Assembly (NCBI GenBank): GCA_012523465.1
Contig: JAAYIK010000015.1
Span: 124,001 to 188,000 of the forward strand
Origin: Lysobacteraceae bacterium
Lineage (GTDB): Bacteria; Pseudomonadota; Gammaproteobacteria; Nitrococcales; AK92
Direction of reading: 5' to 3'
Length of the DNA: 64,000 nt
Shown: positions 7,912 through 17,222 of the stretch, piece by piece
How the letters are laid out: the number at the start of each line of letters is the position of its first letter
How positions within the stretch are numbered: the stretch's first letter is position 1
Notes under the pieces: generated by a model
Databases searched by the model: none
What the model was told of the DNA's origin: nothing
Seen by the model: only the letters and a program-made list of their open reading frames with translations
Position numbers and translations under genes: made by a program

Positions 7912-10900
7912 TCACGGCTCCCTGTCGACAGGCCGGGTCGTCTCCGGCTGCTGCAGCTGGGACGGGTCGATCGGCTGCCGCTCCGGCGCCGACTCGCTGT
8001 CCTGCCGCGGTTGCTCCTGCCGCTCGGCAGGCTGCTCCGGCGCGGCGGACCGCTGCTTGGTCGCCTGCGGCGCGGCCGGCTGCTCGGCCGTTTGCGGCGA
8101 GGCTTGCGCCGGCGCTGCCGGCCGGTCGACCTTGACCAGGGCCATGCTCGAGGCCTTCTGGATCGGCTTGGTCTCGACCAGTTTCAGCGTGCGACCTTCC
8201 TCGGTCACGATCACGGTGACGGGCGGCTCGTCGCCTTCATCCTGGGCCGGGGCTGCCGGCCGATCAGTGCCGTTGGCTGCAGCCGGCTCGGCGGTTGCCG
8301 GTTCGGTTTCGGCCGCGGCAGGCTGTGTGGGTTGCGCCGCGCCATTGCCGCGCGCCGCCGGCTGCTCCTCGGCGGGCTGCGCGATGGGCTCGCTGCCAGC
8401 GGCAGCCTGCTGGACAGCAGTCTCTGCCGGCGCTGCAACCAGCTCGTCTTCCGTCGCGGCAGCCGCCGTCACGGCAGCTTCAGGAGCAGCCGGCCCTGCC
8501 GACCGCTCGGCAGGATTGGGCTCGGCAGTCGCCGTCTCGGGCTGCTCCGCCTTCGCTGTGGCCGGCTGCGGAGCAGGAGCGGCAGCCTCGGGCGCAGCGC
8601 GCTCGGCTGCAGCGACTGCCGGCGTCTGCGCCTTGTCACCGCTGGCGGCTGCAGCAGCGGCCGCCGCTTCAGCACGCGGGATGGTCGGACGGCCGGTGCG
8701 CTTCTGGCGGACCGGCTCGCTGCGGCCGCTGCCGGCCGGTGCGGCTTCCGCCGTCGCCACCGCTGGCTTCTCCTCGGCAGCCTGCTGCGGCGCTGCGACG
8801 GCAGCGGCGCGCTGTTCGTCGCCCTCGCCGCGACGGCGCCGTCTGCCGCCGCGCCGGCCGCGCCGGCGGCCACTGCTGGCGGCTTCGCCTTCGGCGGCTT
8901 GCTGCTCCTGGGCAGCGACGGCCTGCTTGAGCTCGGGCGCGGCGGCAGTCTGCTGCTGCTCGGCCGCTGGCGCCTGCTGCTGACCGTTGCCGCGGGCGCG
9001 GGGCGCGCGCTCATTGCGGCCGTTCTGCTTCTCCTCGGCTTGCTGCGGCTGCGCCTGGCGGCCGCGGTTCTCTGCCCGGGTGCGAGTGGTGCGGCGGTGC
9101 GACTTGATCTCGGTCGCGGCGCCGCGGTTGTTGCTGCGACCGGAGCGCTGCTTGTCGTCAGCAGCTTTCTTGCGCGGCGTCTCGGTTTCGGCCTCGTCAC
9201 GCACGAACAGGCTGCGCAGGCGCTTGAAGAAGGTCGCCAGGCCGGCGCCGGTGCTCGCCGCCGCCGGCGGCTCCGGCTTCTTCTGCTCCACGTGCTGCGG
9301 AGCGGGCGTGGCCGGGGCGACCCGCTGGACCGCCGGCTGCTCGGCCTTGGCCCGCTCCTGGAGCAGCGCCTTGGGAATCGCGTCCGCCAGGGACGGGGCG
9401 GTGGCCAGCTTGTAGCTGACCTCGTCGGCGCTGTTATCGTCCTCGCGGATGCGCTGGACTTCGTAGGCCGGCGACTGCAGGTGCTGGTTGGGAATGAGGA
9501 TCACGTCGACGTCGTAGCGCTGCTCGATCACGCTCAGCGCGGCACGCTTCTCGTTGAGCAGGTAGGTGCCGACGTCGAGCGGCACCTGGGCCAGCACCTT
9601 GCCCGTCTTCTCCTTCATCGCCTCTTCTTCGATGAGGCGCAGGATGGACATGGCCAGCGATTCGGTGCCGCGCACCGTGCCTTGGCCATTGCAGCGGCTG
9701 CAGACCTCGAGATGCGATTCGCCCAGCGAGGAGCGCAGTCGCTGGCGCGACATCTCCAGCAGGCCGAAGCGGGAGATGCGACCGATTTGCACTCGCGCCC
9801 GGTCCTGCTTCACCGCCTCCCGCAGCCGATTCTCGACCTCGCGCTGGTTCTTGGTCGAGTTCATGTCGATGAAGTCGATCACGATCAGCCCGCCGAGGTC
9901 GCGCAGCCGCAGCTGGCGCGCGATCTCGGCGGCCGCCTCCAGGTTGGTGGTGAGCGCGGTCTCCTCGATGTCGCTGCCTTTGGTGGCGCGCGAGGAGTTG
10001 ATGTCGATCGACACCAGCGCCTCGGTATGGTCAATCACGATGGCGCCGCCGGAAGGCAGCCGCACCGTCCGCTGGAAGGCCGACTCGATCTGGCTTTCGA
10101 TCTGGAAGCGGGTGAAGAGCGGGATCGGGTCGCTGTAGTGCTTGAGCTTGCTAAGGTTGTACGGCATGACCTGCTGCATGAATTCGCGGGCCTGCTCGTA
10201 CACCGCGGCATCGTCGATCAGAATCTCGCCGATGTCGGAGCGCAGATAGTCGCGCAGCGCGCGGATGATGACGTTGCTCTCCTGATAGATCAGGAAAGGC
10301 GCGGGCCGCTGCTCGGCTGCGGTCTGGATCGCCTGCCAGAGCTGCAGCAGGTAGTCCAGGTCCCACTGCAGTTCCTCCACCGAGCGGCCGACGCCGGCCG
10401 TGCGCACGATCAGGCCCATGCCTTCCGGGACCTTGAGCTCGCGCAGCACTTCGCGCATTTCCTGCCGGTCCTCGCCCTCGATGCGGCGCGAAACGCCGCC
10501 TGCCCGCGGGTTGTTGGGCATGAGTACGAGGTAACGGCCGGCCAGGCTGATGAAGGTGGTCAGGGCAGCGCCCTTGTTGCCGCGCTCCTCCTTGTCGACC
10601 TGTACGACGATTTCCTGTCCTTCCTTGATCAGGTCGCGGATGCTGAGGTTCTTGATGTCCTCTTCGTCATGGCCGTTGAGCTGAAAGTTGGAGCGGGCGA
10701 TTTCCTTGAAGGGCAGGAATCCGTGCCTTTCCGATCCGTACTGGACGAAGGCTGCTTCCAGGCTGGGCTCGATGCGGGTGATCTTACCCTTGTAGATATT
10801 GGCCTTTTTCTGCTCTTTCGAAGGTGTCTCGATATCGAGGTCGTAGAGGGTTTGACCATCGACCAGGGCGACGCGCAACTCTTCCGGTTGAGTTGCATTG

Positions 10901-10917
10901 ATTAACATTCTCTTCAT
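7912..10917 (-). CDS. rne: Ribonuclease E
   Basis: 1001 residues. The N-terminal half carries the S1 RNA-binding domain (about 38-120), the DNase I-like catalytic region with VSIDINSS (Asp near 305) and VIDFIDM (Asp near 348), and the zinc-link cysteines CSRC at 406-409. It makes the endonucleolytic cuts that start mRNA decay and process rRNA and tRNA, as the core of the degradosome. The C-terminal half, from about residue 520, is low-complexity Ala/Pro/Glu/Gln sequence with arginine patches ([11 protein letters not shown]), as expected for the disordered scaffold arm. It has an ATG start at 10917 and a long leader. Partner-binding motifs in the arm cannot be assigned by eye. Confidence 0.96.
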   Translation of the reverse strand: MKRMLINATQPEELRVALVDGQTLYDLDIETPSKEQKKANIYKGKITRIEPSLEAAFVQYGSERHGFLPFKEIARSNFQLNGHDEEDIKNLSIRDLIKEGQEIVVQVDKEERGNKGAALTTFISLAGRYLVLMPNNPRAGGVSRRIEGEDRQEMREVLRELKVPEGMGLIVRTAGVGRSVEELQWDLDYLLQLWQAIQTAAEQRPAPFLIYQESNVIIRALRDYLRSDIGEILIDDAAVYEQAREFMQQVMPYNLSKLKHYSDPIPLFTRFQIESQIESAFQRTVRLPSGGAIVIDHTEALVSIDINSSRATKGSDIEETALTTNLEAAAEIARQLRLRDLGGLIVIDFIDMNSTKNQREVENRLREAVKQDRARVQIGRISRFGLLEMSRQRLRSSLGESHLEVCSRCNGQGTVRGTESLAMSILRLIEEEAMKEKTGKVLAQVPLDVGTYLLNEKRAALSVIEQRYDVDVILIPNQHLQSPAYEVQRIREDDNSADEVSYKLATAPSLADAIPKALLQERAKAEQPAVQRVAPATPAPQHVEQKKPEPPAAASTGAGLATFFKRLRSLFVRDEAETETPRKKAADDKQRSGRSNNRGAATEIKSHRRTTRTRAENRGRQAQPQQAEEKQNGRNERAPRARGNGQQQAPAAEQQQTAAAPELKQAVAAQEQQAAEGEAASSGRRRGRRGGRRRRRGEGDEQRAAAVAAPQQAAEEKPAVATAEAAPAGSGRSEPVRQKRTGRPTIPRAEAAAAAAAASGDKAQTPAVAAAERAAPEAAAPAPQPATAKAEQPETATAEPNPAERSAGPAAPEAAVTAAAATEDELVAAPAETAVQQAAAGSEPIAQPAEEQPAARGNGAAQPTQPAAAETEPATAEPAAANGTDRPAAPAQDEGDEPPVTVIVTEEGRTLKLVETKPIQKASSMALVKVDRPAAPAQASPQTAEQPAAPQATKQRSAAPEQPAERQEQPRQDSESAPERQPIDPSQLQQPETTRPVDREP

Positions 10918-11225
10918 GTGAGTAAATTCTCCAGCGGCCCACCACGCCGCGTCTCATGGCATGAGCAGGCCGGGCGCGCCCGCTGGCGGGGCGCAGCACC
11001 ATAGCGGTCCGTTCGGGCAAGTTCCCGAACAGCCAAGCCAACAGTTGCACGACCAGTAGTCTCGTCATGATCCGTGAGAGGGCGAGGGGGCATCTACTAA
11101 CGTGCCACCCGCCAGGGTGGGTGAGGCGTACTTGAAACAAACAAGGCGAAACTCGTCCGCGACGAGTCCGCGAAAACCTTTGGCGTGCAGCCAAGGCGGA
11201 CAGGCCGCCTGGCGCGAACGCTCGC
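10918..11225 (-). promoter_or_regulatory. Structured 5' leader of rne
   Basis: About 300 bases separate the likely rne promoter from its ATG. I see several hairpins: CTCATG/CATGAG near 10953-10965, GTTCGGG/CCCGAAC at 11011-11030, CCACCC/GGGTGG at 11105-11120 and ACTCGTC/GACGAGT at 11151-11167. In E. coli the long rne leader lets RNase E autoregulate its own mRNA. The same role here is inference from position and structure, not from sequence similarity. Confidence 0.5.
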
Positions 11226-11231
11226 CTGTCG

Positions 11232-11261
11232 AATATATCAAGACCGCAGGCGGTGCAGCAA
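11232..11261 (-). promoter_or_regulatory. Candidate rne promoter
   Basis: Read on the minus strand, TTGCTG (11261-11256) is followed after 18 bases by TATATT (11237-11232), which matches the -10 consensus at five of six bases. Transcription would start near 11225. Confidence 0.4.
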
Positions 11262-11292
11262 ACTACTGAAGCACGCTTTCGCGTCCGTGTGC

Positions 11293-11301
11293 TGTTATGA
11301 T
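11293..11301 (+). promoter_or_regulatory. Candidate extended -10 promoter of rluC
   Basis: TG-T-TATGAT at 11293-11301 is an extended -10 element about 40 bases before the rluC GTG. No good -35 box is visible, as is allowed for this class. It lies about 60 bases from the opposing rne promoter. Confidence 0.4.
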
Positions 11302-11340
11302 GCACATCCGTTTGACTACCTGGTCAGCATAGAGGTTCCT

Positions 11341-12303
11341 GTGCAGGTACGCTACATCCGCATCACCGCCGAGCAGGCGGGGCAGCGCATCGACAACCTG
11401 CTGCTGCGCGAGCTCAAGGGCGTGCCCAAGTCGCGTATCTATCGACTGCTGCGCCGCGGCGAGGTGCGGGTCAACGGCGGCCGCAGCGACCCCAGCTACA
11501 AGCTCGCCGTGGGCGACGAGGTGCGGTTGCCGCCGGTGCGGGTCAGCGAGCACGACGCCGCGGCTCCGCCGCCCGGTAAGCGCCTGCTGGCGCTGCTGGA
11601 GGCCGCCATCGTTTACGAGGACTCCACCCTACTGGCGCTGAACAAGCCTGCTGGTGTTGCCGTGCACGGCGGCAGCGGCGTGCGCCACGGGGTCATCGAG
11701 GGGCTGCGGGCGCTGCGCCCGGAGGCGCCATTCCTGGAGCTGGTCCATCGGCTGGATCGGGATACCAGCGGGCTGCTCCTGGTCGCCAAGCAGCGCAGCC
11801 GCCTGCGGGAGCTGCACGAGCTGCTGCGCAACCAAAAGGTCGAGAAACGCTACCTGGCCCTGCTGGCCGGCAGCCTGCCGCGCGGTCCAGTGCCGGTGGA
11901 GGCCGCGCTGGATCGCTTCCAGGCCGGTGGGGAGCGGCTGATGCGGGTGGCCGACTCCGGCCGCGCGGCGCGCAGCGTGTTCCGTGCCGTCGAGCGCTTC
12001 CGCGGCGCGACCCTGGCCGAGGTCCGCATCGACACCGGCCGCATGCACCAGATCCGGGTGCACGCCCGCCACATCGGCCATCCGGTCATCGGTGACGACA
12101 AGTACGGCGAGCGCGAGATCAACAAGGCGTTTCGCCAGGTCGGCGTGCGCCGCCTGTTCCTGCACGCCTCCGGGCTGGTGCTGCCGCGGCAGGACGGTAA
12201 GCCGCTGGAGCTGAGCGCGCCGCTGCCGCAGGACCTGGAAGACGTGCTGGTCCGCCTGCGGATCCGGGAAGAAGAGCATGGCGAGCAATATCGACAGGAA
12301 TAA
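11341..12303 (+). CDS. rluC: 23S rRNA pseudouridine synthase RluC
   Basis: 320 residues from a GTG at 11341; the frame is open further upstream but has no good start. It has an N-terminal S4 RNA-binding domain (about 15-75), then the RluA-family catalytic domain with HRLDRDTSG at 136-144, where Asp139 is the catalytic residue. RluC modifies U955, U2504 and U2580 of 23S rRNA. Divergence from rne is the usual gammaproteobacterial arrangement and supports RluC over RluA or RluD. The last 26 bases overlap the S49 peptidase gene. Confidence 0.92.
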   Translation: MQVRYIRITAEQAGQRIDNLLLRELKGVPKSRIYRLLRRGEVRVNGGRSDPSYKLAVGDEVRLPPVRVSEHDAAAPPPGKRLLALLEAAIVYEDSTLLALNKPAGVAVHGGSGVRHGVIEGLRALRPEAPFLELVHRLDRDTSGLLLVAKQRSRLRELHELLRNQKVEKRYLALLAGSLPRGPVPVEAALDRFQAGGERLMRVADSGRAARSVFRAVERFRGATLAEVRIDTGRMHQIRVHARHIGHPVIGDDKYGEREINKAFRQVGVRRLFLHASGLVLPRQDGKPLELSAPLPQDLEDVLVRLRIREEEHGEQYRQE

Positions 12304-13231
12304 CGACGATCGCTGGGAGCGCGCCGCGCTTGAGCGGATCGCCACCGAGCTGGTGCGTGAGCAGCGGCGGGCGCGCCGCTGGAACATCTTCTTTCGGCTG
12401 GCGTTTCTGGCTTACCTGATCGCCTTGCTGGTGTTCGCGTCGCCGGCTTTCATGCTGGGCAGCAAGAGCGCCGTGGGGCGGCATACCGCGGTGATCAAGA
12501 TCGACGGCGTCATCAGCGAGGGCAGCCCCGCCAGCGCCGAGTCCATCATCGAGAGCCTGAACGCCGCCATCAAGGCGCCGGGGGTGGCGGGCATCATCCT
12601 GCAGATCAACAGCCCCGGTGGCAGCCCAGTGCAGTCGGGTATCATCAACGACGAAATCCGCCGCCTGCGCGGCCTGCATCCGGACATCCCGATCCATGCG
12701 GTGGTGGGCGACATGTGCACTTCCGGCGCCTACTACGTCGCCGTGGCGGCGGAACGCATCTTCGTCGACAAGGCCAGCCTCGTCGGCTCCATCGGGGTGT
12801 TGATCGACGGCTTTGGCTTCACCGGCGCGATGGAGAAGCTCGGCATCGAGCGGCGGCTTTATACCGCCGGCGAGCACAAGGGCTTTCTCGATCCGTTCTC
12901 GCCGGTGCAGTCGGAGGATGTCGCCCACGTGCGCACGTTGCTGAACGAGGTGCATCAGCAGTTCATCCAGGTCGTGCGCGATGGCCGGGGCGACCGGCTG
13001 GCGGACGATCCGCGGCTGTTTACCGGCCTGATCTGGTCCGGCGAGCAAAGCATCGCGCTGGGGCTGGCCGACGCCATCGGCAGCGTGCACAGCGTTGCGC
13101 GGGACGTGATTGGGGCGGAGAAGCTGGTCGACTACACCCGCCAGGTCAGCCTGCTGACGCGCCTGGCCGATCGTGTCGGCGCCAGCATCGCCAGGCAGTT
13201 GGAAACGCGGCTGTGGGGACAGCTGCGCTGA
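12278..13231 (+). CDS. sppA: S49 family signal-peptide peptidase (SppA-like)
   Basis: 317 residues with an N-terminal cytoplasmic tail, one membrane helix at about 38-60, and a periplasmic S49 serine protease domain. The nucleophile is Ser149 in MCTSGAYY. Lys201 in GEHKGF lies exactly 52 residues later, the spacing seen between the Ser and Lys of short-form SppA enzymes. The family degrades remnant signal peptides in the inner membrane. It overlaps rluC by 26 bases and is presumably co-transcribed. The HAD-type phosphatase gene often found between rluC and sppA in related bacteria is not present. Confidence 0.88.
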   Translation: MASNIDRNNDDRWERAALERIATELVREQRRARRWNIFFRLAFLAYLIALLVFASPAFMLGSKSAVGRHTAVIKIDGVISEGSPASAESIIESLNAAIKAPGVAGIILQINSPGGSPVQSGIINDEIRRLRGLHPDIPIHAVVGDMCTSGAYYVAVAAERIFVDKASLVGSIGVLIDGFGFTGAMEKLGIERRLYTAGEHKGFLDPFSPVQSEDVAHVRTLLNEVHQQFIQVVRDGRGDRLADDPRLFTGLIWSGEQSIALGLADAIGSVHSVARDVIGAEKLVDYTRQVSLLTRLADRVGASIARQLETRLWGQLR

Positions 13232-13271
13232 GGTGTGCTTGCGCTTGCCCTAGCCTCAGCCGGGCGGATGC

Positions 13272-13553
13272 TTACAGCAGGGGCTCTTGCGCGGGCTCCG
13301 GCTTGACGGCGGAAGCCAGCTCGTAGCCATCTGCCATGCGGCGCCGGTCCGTCTTCTCTAGGGCGGCGAAGGCGTCGGCGTAGGAGTCGAACACGCGCCG
13401 GCTCATGCGCTGCCCCTTGGAGCTGCCGGTCACGCCCCAGGTCCTGACCAGGCACCAGTCGCCGAGCAGGTCACGGTGCAGGTGGGCAATGTAGAAGCGA
13501 TCCCCGCGCTGCCACCGCAGCATCAGTTCCTTTTTCGAGTCCTCTCCGGCCAC
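13272..13553 (-). CDS. WGR domain protein
   Basis: 93 residues if it starts at the GTG at 13553; an ATG at 13523 (ten residues shorter) is also possible and has AAGGAA close upstream. The sequence has DWCLVRTWGVTGSSKGQ in the middle, a WGR-like core with V in place of R, followed by a helical tail rich in charged residues. WGR domains are nucleic-acid-associated modules known from PARPs and from bacterial MolR-like proteins. Stand-alone short versions in proteobacteria have no assigned function. It converges on sppA, with a gap of 40 bases that includes a GCTGAGG/CCTCAGC inverted repeat. Confidence 0.75.
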   Translation of the reverse strand: MAGEDSKKELMLRWQRGDRFYIAHLHRDLLGDWCLVRTWGVTGSSKGQRMSRRVFDSYADAFAALEKTDRRRMADGYELASAVKPEPAQEPLL

Positions 13554-14083
13554 AACGGCACCTCTGCAAACACGCGCACCGGCTTAAAGCTGCCGGCTTG
13601 CTCTTCCTGGCTGGGCGGTTGGTCGCAGGCGGACGAATATCTCCAACGCAGCGGCCACGGTCAATGATAAAGGGGCTCGTGCCGGGAATCTTCCCCCTGT
13701 CCGGCGGCCGGCGGTGCGCCGTGGCCAGCACGGCCGGGACCATGATGCTAAGGCGAATGAGGCTTGGCTTGCCTTCGCTGTGGCCGTATCCGAAGGGGTA
13801 CGCGCTTGGGTGGCGCGGTCCTGGCACCGCACGCCGGCCGATTCCAACAGCTCCCCGGAGCGGCGGCTGGTGGGCCGGTTTCCATGCCCTGCCTGATGGG
13901 AGGAGCGCATCGTCGCCCTGGGGCAAACCCCAGGTTCCCGCGCCTCGCTCGCTACATCCTCCCAGTCATGGTCTATAAGTTTTTTATTGCGGGCCCAGCC
14001 TGCCGTCGCCGCTGTCGGATGACTGCCGCTGTCAAGGGGCGCTCCTGCAGGGCAAACAATCAAAAGAGGGAGGAGGAGAGTTC
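13554..14083. other. 530-base gap without a convincing gene
   Basis: It contains the divergent promoter space for the WGR gene and the ABC transporter. A 60-codon plus frame at 13714-13896 has Trp/Ala-rich helical character but no clear start signal or recognised family, so I did not call it. Just before the binding-protein ATG there is a strong GGGAGGAGGAGAG ribosome binding site. Confidence 0.5.
13951..13979 (+). promoter_or_regulatory. Candidate promoter of the ABC transporter operon
   Basis: TATAAG at 13974-13979 is a good -10 box. The -35 position (GCTACA, 17 bases upstream) is poor, suggesting activator dependence. It would give a leader of about 98 bases. Confidence 0.3.
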
Positions 14084-15316
14084 ATGGCGAAGTTTCCAGT
14101 GCGTTCCCTGGCCACGGCCGCGGTCGTGGCCTTGGCCACCACGGTCGGGATGCTGGCGCCTCAGGCCATGGCGCAGCAGCAGATCCGGGTCGGGGGCATT
14201 TACATCATGTCCGGCACGGCGGCCGCTTATGGCCAGTTCGCCAAGCAGGGGCTAGAGCTGGCGGCGGAAGAGATCAACAAGAGTGGCGGCATCCTGGGCC
14301 GGCAGGTGACCATCGCCATGGAAGACAGCCAAGGCAAGGTCGACGTCGCCATCCAGGCCGCCCGCAAGCTGGTCTTCCAGGGCCGCGCCGACGTCCTGAT
14401 CGGGCTGGACAGCTCCGGTGTCGCCAATGGCCTGGTCCCCACTGTGCCGGAGCTGCGCAAGCCGCTCATCATCACCCATGCCGCTACCCCGGACGTGACC
14501 GGCAAGCTGTGTAACGCTTATACCTTCCGCATCAGCGTCAACGTCAACCAGAACATGATGGCGGCAGCCAAGGTGGCCCAGGAGACCGGCAAGAAGCGCT
14601 GGACCACCATCGGGCCCGATTACGCCTTCGGCCACCAGTCCTGGGAGTATTTCCAGGAATACCTGAAGCGGCTGGAGCCGGACGTTGAGCTGATGAACCA
14701 GGTGGCTTTCCCGCGCTTCGGCGCCGAGGACTTCACGCCCTTCATCAACAGCATCATGCAGGCCAAGCCCGAGGGCATCCTGATCTCGCTCTGGGGCGGG
14801 GATCTGGTCAACTTCATCCGCCAGGCCCGCAACCTGGGCTTCTTCGATCAGGGCTACGAGATCCTGTTCACAGTCGGCGCCGCCACCGAGGTGCTGGCTG
14901 CCATGGGTGAGGAGATGCCGGAAGGTGTGTGGGTCGGCACCCGCTACTGGTTCGGCAGCCACGACAACGAGATCAACCGGAATTTCGTCAAGGCCTACAT
15001 GGAGCGCTACAAGAACCCGCCCAGCTATAACGCGGAAGGCGCCTACGCCGCGCTCTACCTTTACAAGCAGGCGGTGGAGAAGGCCGGCACCACCGACGGC
15101 GAAGCCGTGGCCAAGGCGCTTGCCGGCATGACGCTGGAGGCGCCCAACGGCAGGATCACCATCCGCGCGGGCGACCACCAGGCCCTGGTCGGGCCGACCT
15201 GGGGCAGGGTGGCGCAGTACAGCCCCGAGTACGGGATTCGCATGCTGGATCCGGTGCGCAACTTCTCTGGCGAGGAAGTCACCCCGTCGGTCGAGGAAAC
15301 CGGCTGCAAGCTCTGA
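14084..15316 (+). CDS. Branched-chain-amino-acid-type ABC transporter substrate-binding protein
   Basis: 410 residues with a cleavable signal peptide (cleavage likely after AMA, near residue 29) and a type I periplasmic binding fold. The RVGGIYIMSGTAAAYGQ start and the NKSGGILGRQV segment are typical of LivJ/LivK-like proteins. It captures the substrate in the periplasm and hands it to the LivHMGF complex encoded downstream. The true substrate (amino acid, urea, amide or other small carboxylate) cannot be read from the sequence. It has a strong ribosome binding site and is followed by a hairpin that probably makes its mRNA more abundant than the rest of the operon. Confidence 0.9.
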   Translation: MAKFPVRSLATAAVVALATTVGMLAPQAMAQQQIRVGGIYIMSGTAAAYGQFAKQGLELAAEEINKSGGILGRQVTIAMEDSQGKVDVAIQAARKLVFQGRADVLIGLDSSGVANGLVPTVPELRKPLIITHAATPDVTGKLCNAYTFRISVNVNQNMMAAAKVAQETGKKRWTTIGPDYAFGHQSWEYFQEYLKRLEPDVELMNQVAFPRFGAEDFTPFINSIMQAKPEGILISLWGGDLVNFIRQARNLGFFDQGYEILFTVGAATEVLAAMGEEMPEGVWVGTRYWFGSHDNEINRNFVKAYMERYKNPPSYNAEGAYAALYLYKQAVEKAGTTDGEAVAKALAGMTLEAPNGRITIRAGDHQALVGPTWGRVAQYSPEYGIRMLDPVRNFSGEEVTPSVEETGCKL

Positions 15317-15328
15317 GCGCGTTAGAGT

Positions 15329-15358
15329 CCCCTGCTCGCCCGAGTGGGTGAGCAGGGG
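15329..15358 (+). terminator. Intercistronic hairpin after the binding-protein gene
   Basis: A 13-bp stem, including one G-T pair, with loop GAGT spans 15329-15358 in the 95-base gap before livH. No T tract follows. Such hairpins in transporter operons usually protect the upstream binding-protein mRNA or attenuate read-through. Confidence 0.6.
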
Positions 15359-15411
15359 CAGTCAGATAAACGATAACAATCGCACGCTCGAGCGCTGCGC
15401 AGAGGGGGGTT

Positions 15412-16278
15412 ATGGAGAGTTTTCTCGCTGCCTTGCTCAACGGCCTGGAAATCGGGCTGTTGCTGTTCGTCATCGCCGTTGGGCTCAACATCATCTTCGG
15501 GGTGCTGGGCGTCATCAATTTCGCCCACGGCGGCCTTTACATGCTCGGTGCCTATCTGACCTACACCCTGGTCAGCCGCGGCGGCCTGCCGTTCTGGCCG
15601 GCGCTGTTGCTGGCGCCGCTGGCCGTGGCGATCCTGGCCATCGTGCTGGAGCGCCTGGTGCTGCGCCACGTCTACGGCCGGCACGTGACCGACAGCTTGC
15701 TGCTGACCTTCGCCCTGCTGCTCATCATCGACGACGCCGTGCGCATGATCTGGGGCTCCGGCATCCAGGTGGTGACACCGCCGCCGGGGCTGCGGGGGGC
15801 GACCAGCGCGCTCGGCTTCAGCTATCCCGTCTACAGCTTCTTCGTGATGGGGGTGGCGATCGCCGTCATGGCCGCGCTCTGGCTGTTCTTCACCCGCACC
15901 CGGGCCGGGCGGGTGATCCGGGCCGCGGCCATCGACCGCGACATGGCGCAGACCATCGGCATCAACGTGCCGCTGGTGATCACCGGCGTATTCGCTCTGG
16001 GAGCCTGGATGGCGGCCCTGGCGGGCGTGGTGGCCGCGCCTATGCGGGCCATCAACCCCGGCATGGGCGATCGCATCATCATCGATTCCTTCATTGTGGT
16101 CGTCATCGGTGGCCTGGGCAGCTTTCCGGGTACGCTGGCCGGCGCACTGGTGCTGGGCATGATCTACGCCTTCGGCGGCCGCTTCTTGCCGGAACTCAAT
16201 CTGGTGCTGCCGTACATCGGCATGGCGCTGGTGCTGCTGTTGCGGCCGCAGGGGCTGATGGGCAGGAGGACCGGCTGA
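15412..16278 (+). CDS. livH: Branched-chain-type ABC transporter permease LivH
   Basis: 288 residues, almost entirely hydrophobic, with about eight membrane helices. The N-terminal GLNIIFGVLGVINFAHGGLYMLGAY motif region (split over residues 24-48) is diagnostic of LivH permeases. It pairs with LivM to form the translocation pore. The start lies 95 bases after the binding-protein gene, and its stop overlaps the livM ATG (TGATG). Length and motifs are normal. Confidence 0.93.
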   Translation: MESFLAALLNGLEIGLLLFVIAVGLNIIFGVLGVINFAHGGLYMLGAYLTYTLVSRGGLPFWPALLLAPLAVAILAIVLERLVLRHVYGRHVTDSLLLTFALLLIIDDAVRMIWGSGIQVVTPPPGLRGATSALGFSYPVYSFFVMGVAIAVMAALWLFFTRTRAGRVIRAAAIDRDMAQTIGINVPLVITGVFALGAWMAALAGVVAAPMRAINPGMGDRIIIDSFIVVVIGGLGSFPGTLAGALVLGMIYAFGGRFLPELNLVLPYIGMALVLLLRPQGLMGRRTG

Positions 16279-17222
16279 TGCGCAACGCCATCATCGCGCT
16301 GATTCTGCTGGCGCTGTTCGCGGCCCTGTTCTGGCTGCCGAGCTATGCGCCGTACTTCTACATCTTCGTGGCCACCGAGATCCTGCTGATGGGCCTGTTC
16401 GCTGCCAGCTTCAACCTGATCTTCGGCTATACCGGGATGCTCTCGTTCGGCCACGCCGCCTTCTTCGGCATCGGCGGTTATACGGCGGCCTTGCTGCTGC
16501 TGCACTTCCAGCTGCCGCTGTTCTGGGTGCTGCTGTTGTCCATGCTGGCGGGGATGCTGCTGGCTGCCGTGATCGGCTTCTTCTGCGTGCGGCTGGACGA
16601 AGTCTATTTCGCCATGCTCACCCTGGCCTTCGGCATGATGACCTACGCCGTGGTGCATCAGTGGCGCAGCCTCACCAATGGCAGCGACGGCGTCGCCGGG
16701 TTCGCGCTGCGGGAATTCGGTCTGGGATTGGATCTGCAGCTGGCCGACCCGGCGGTCTACTACCAGATGGTGCTGGTGATCGTGGTGCTGGCCTCACTGG
16801 CGCTCTACCTCATCACCCGCTCGCCCTTCGGCCTGCTGCTGCGCGCCATCAGCGAGAACGCCGAGCGGGTAGCCTTCTGCGGCATTAACGTGCGCCGCTA
16901 CCGGCTGCTGAGCTTCATCATCGCTGGCACCTTCGCGGGCCTCGCCGGCGGCCTGTTCGCGCCGTTCAATCGGGTCGCCAACCCCGACATGGTGCACTGG
17001 ACCGAATCGGCCCAGCCGGTGCTGATGACCATTCTGGGCGGCGCCGGCTACTTCCTCGGGCCATATTTCGGCGCGGCCGTGTTCGTGCTGCTGGAGACCT
17101 GGATCACCACCTACACCGAGCAGTGGATGCTGTTCCTCGGCGTCATCCTCGCCATCATGGTGATCTTCTTCCGGCGCGGCATCCTGGGCACCATTCTGGA
17201 CTGGCTGTTGAGGCGGCAATGA
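16278..17222 (+). CDS. livM: Branched-chain-type ABC transporter permease LivM
   Basis: 314 residues with about nine to ten membrane helices. The NLIFGYTGMLSFGHAAFFGIG signature spans residues about 46-66. It is the second pore subunit of the importer. It begins within the livH stop (TGATG) and ends overlapping the livG ATG (ATGA), so the four transporter genes are translationally coupled. It is shorter than E. coli LivM because it lacks the N-terminal extension, which is common for this subfamily. Confidence 0.93.
   Translation: MRNAIIALILLALFAALFWLPSYAPYFYIFVATEILLMGLFAASFNLIFGYTGMLSFGHAAFFGIGGYTAALLLLHFQLPLFWVLLLSMLAGMLLAAVIGFFCVRLDEVYFAMLTLAFGMMTYAVVHQWRSLTNGSDGVAGFALREFGLGLDLQLADPAVYYQMVLVIVVLASLALYLITRSPFGLLLRAISENAERVAFCGINVRRYRLLSFIIAGTFAGLAGGLFAPFNRVANPDMVHWTESAQPVLMTILGGAGYFLGPYFGAAVFVLLETWITTYTEQWMLFLGVILAIMVIFFRRGILGTILDWLLRRQ

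Noticed and set aside
8011-10905. 964-codon open frame on the plus strand opposite rne
   Set aside because: It is a shadow of rne produced by high GC and reversed codons; its sequence has no domain and no ribosome binding site.
13471-14063. Minus frames upstream of the ABC operon
   Set aside because: Several mutually overlapping frames of similar length without start signals.
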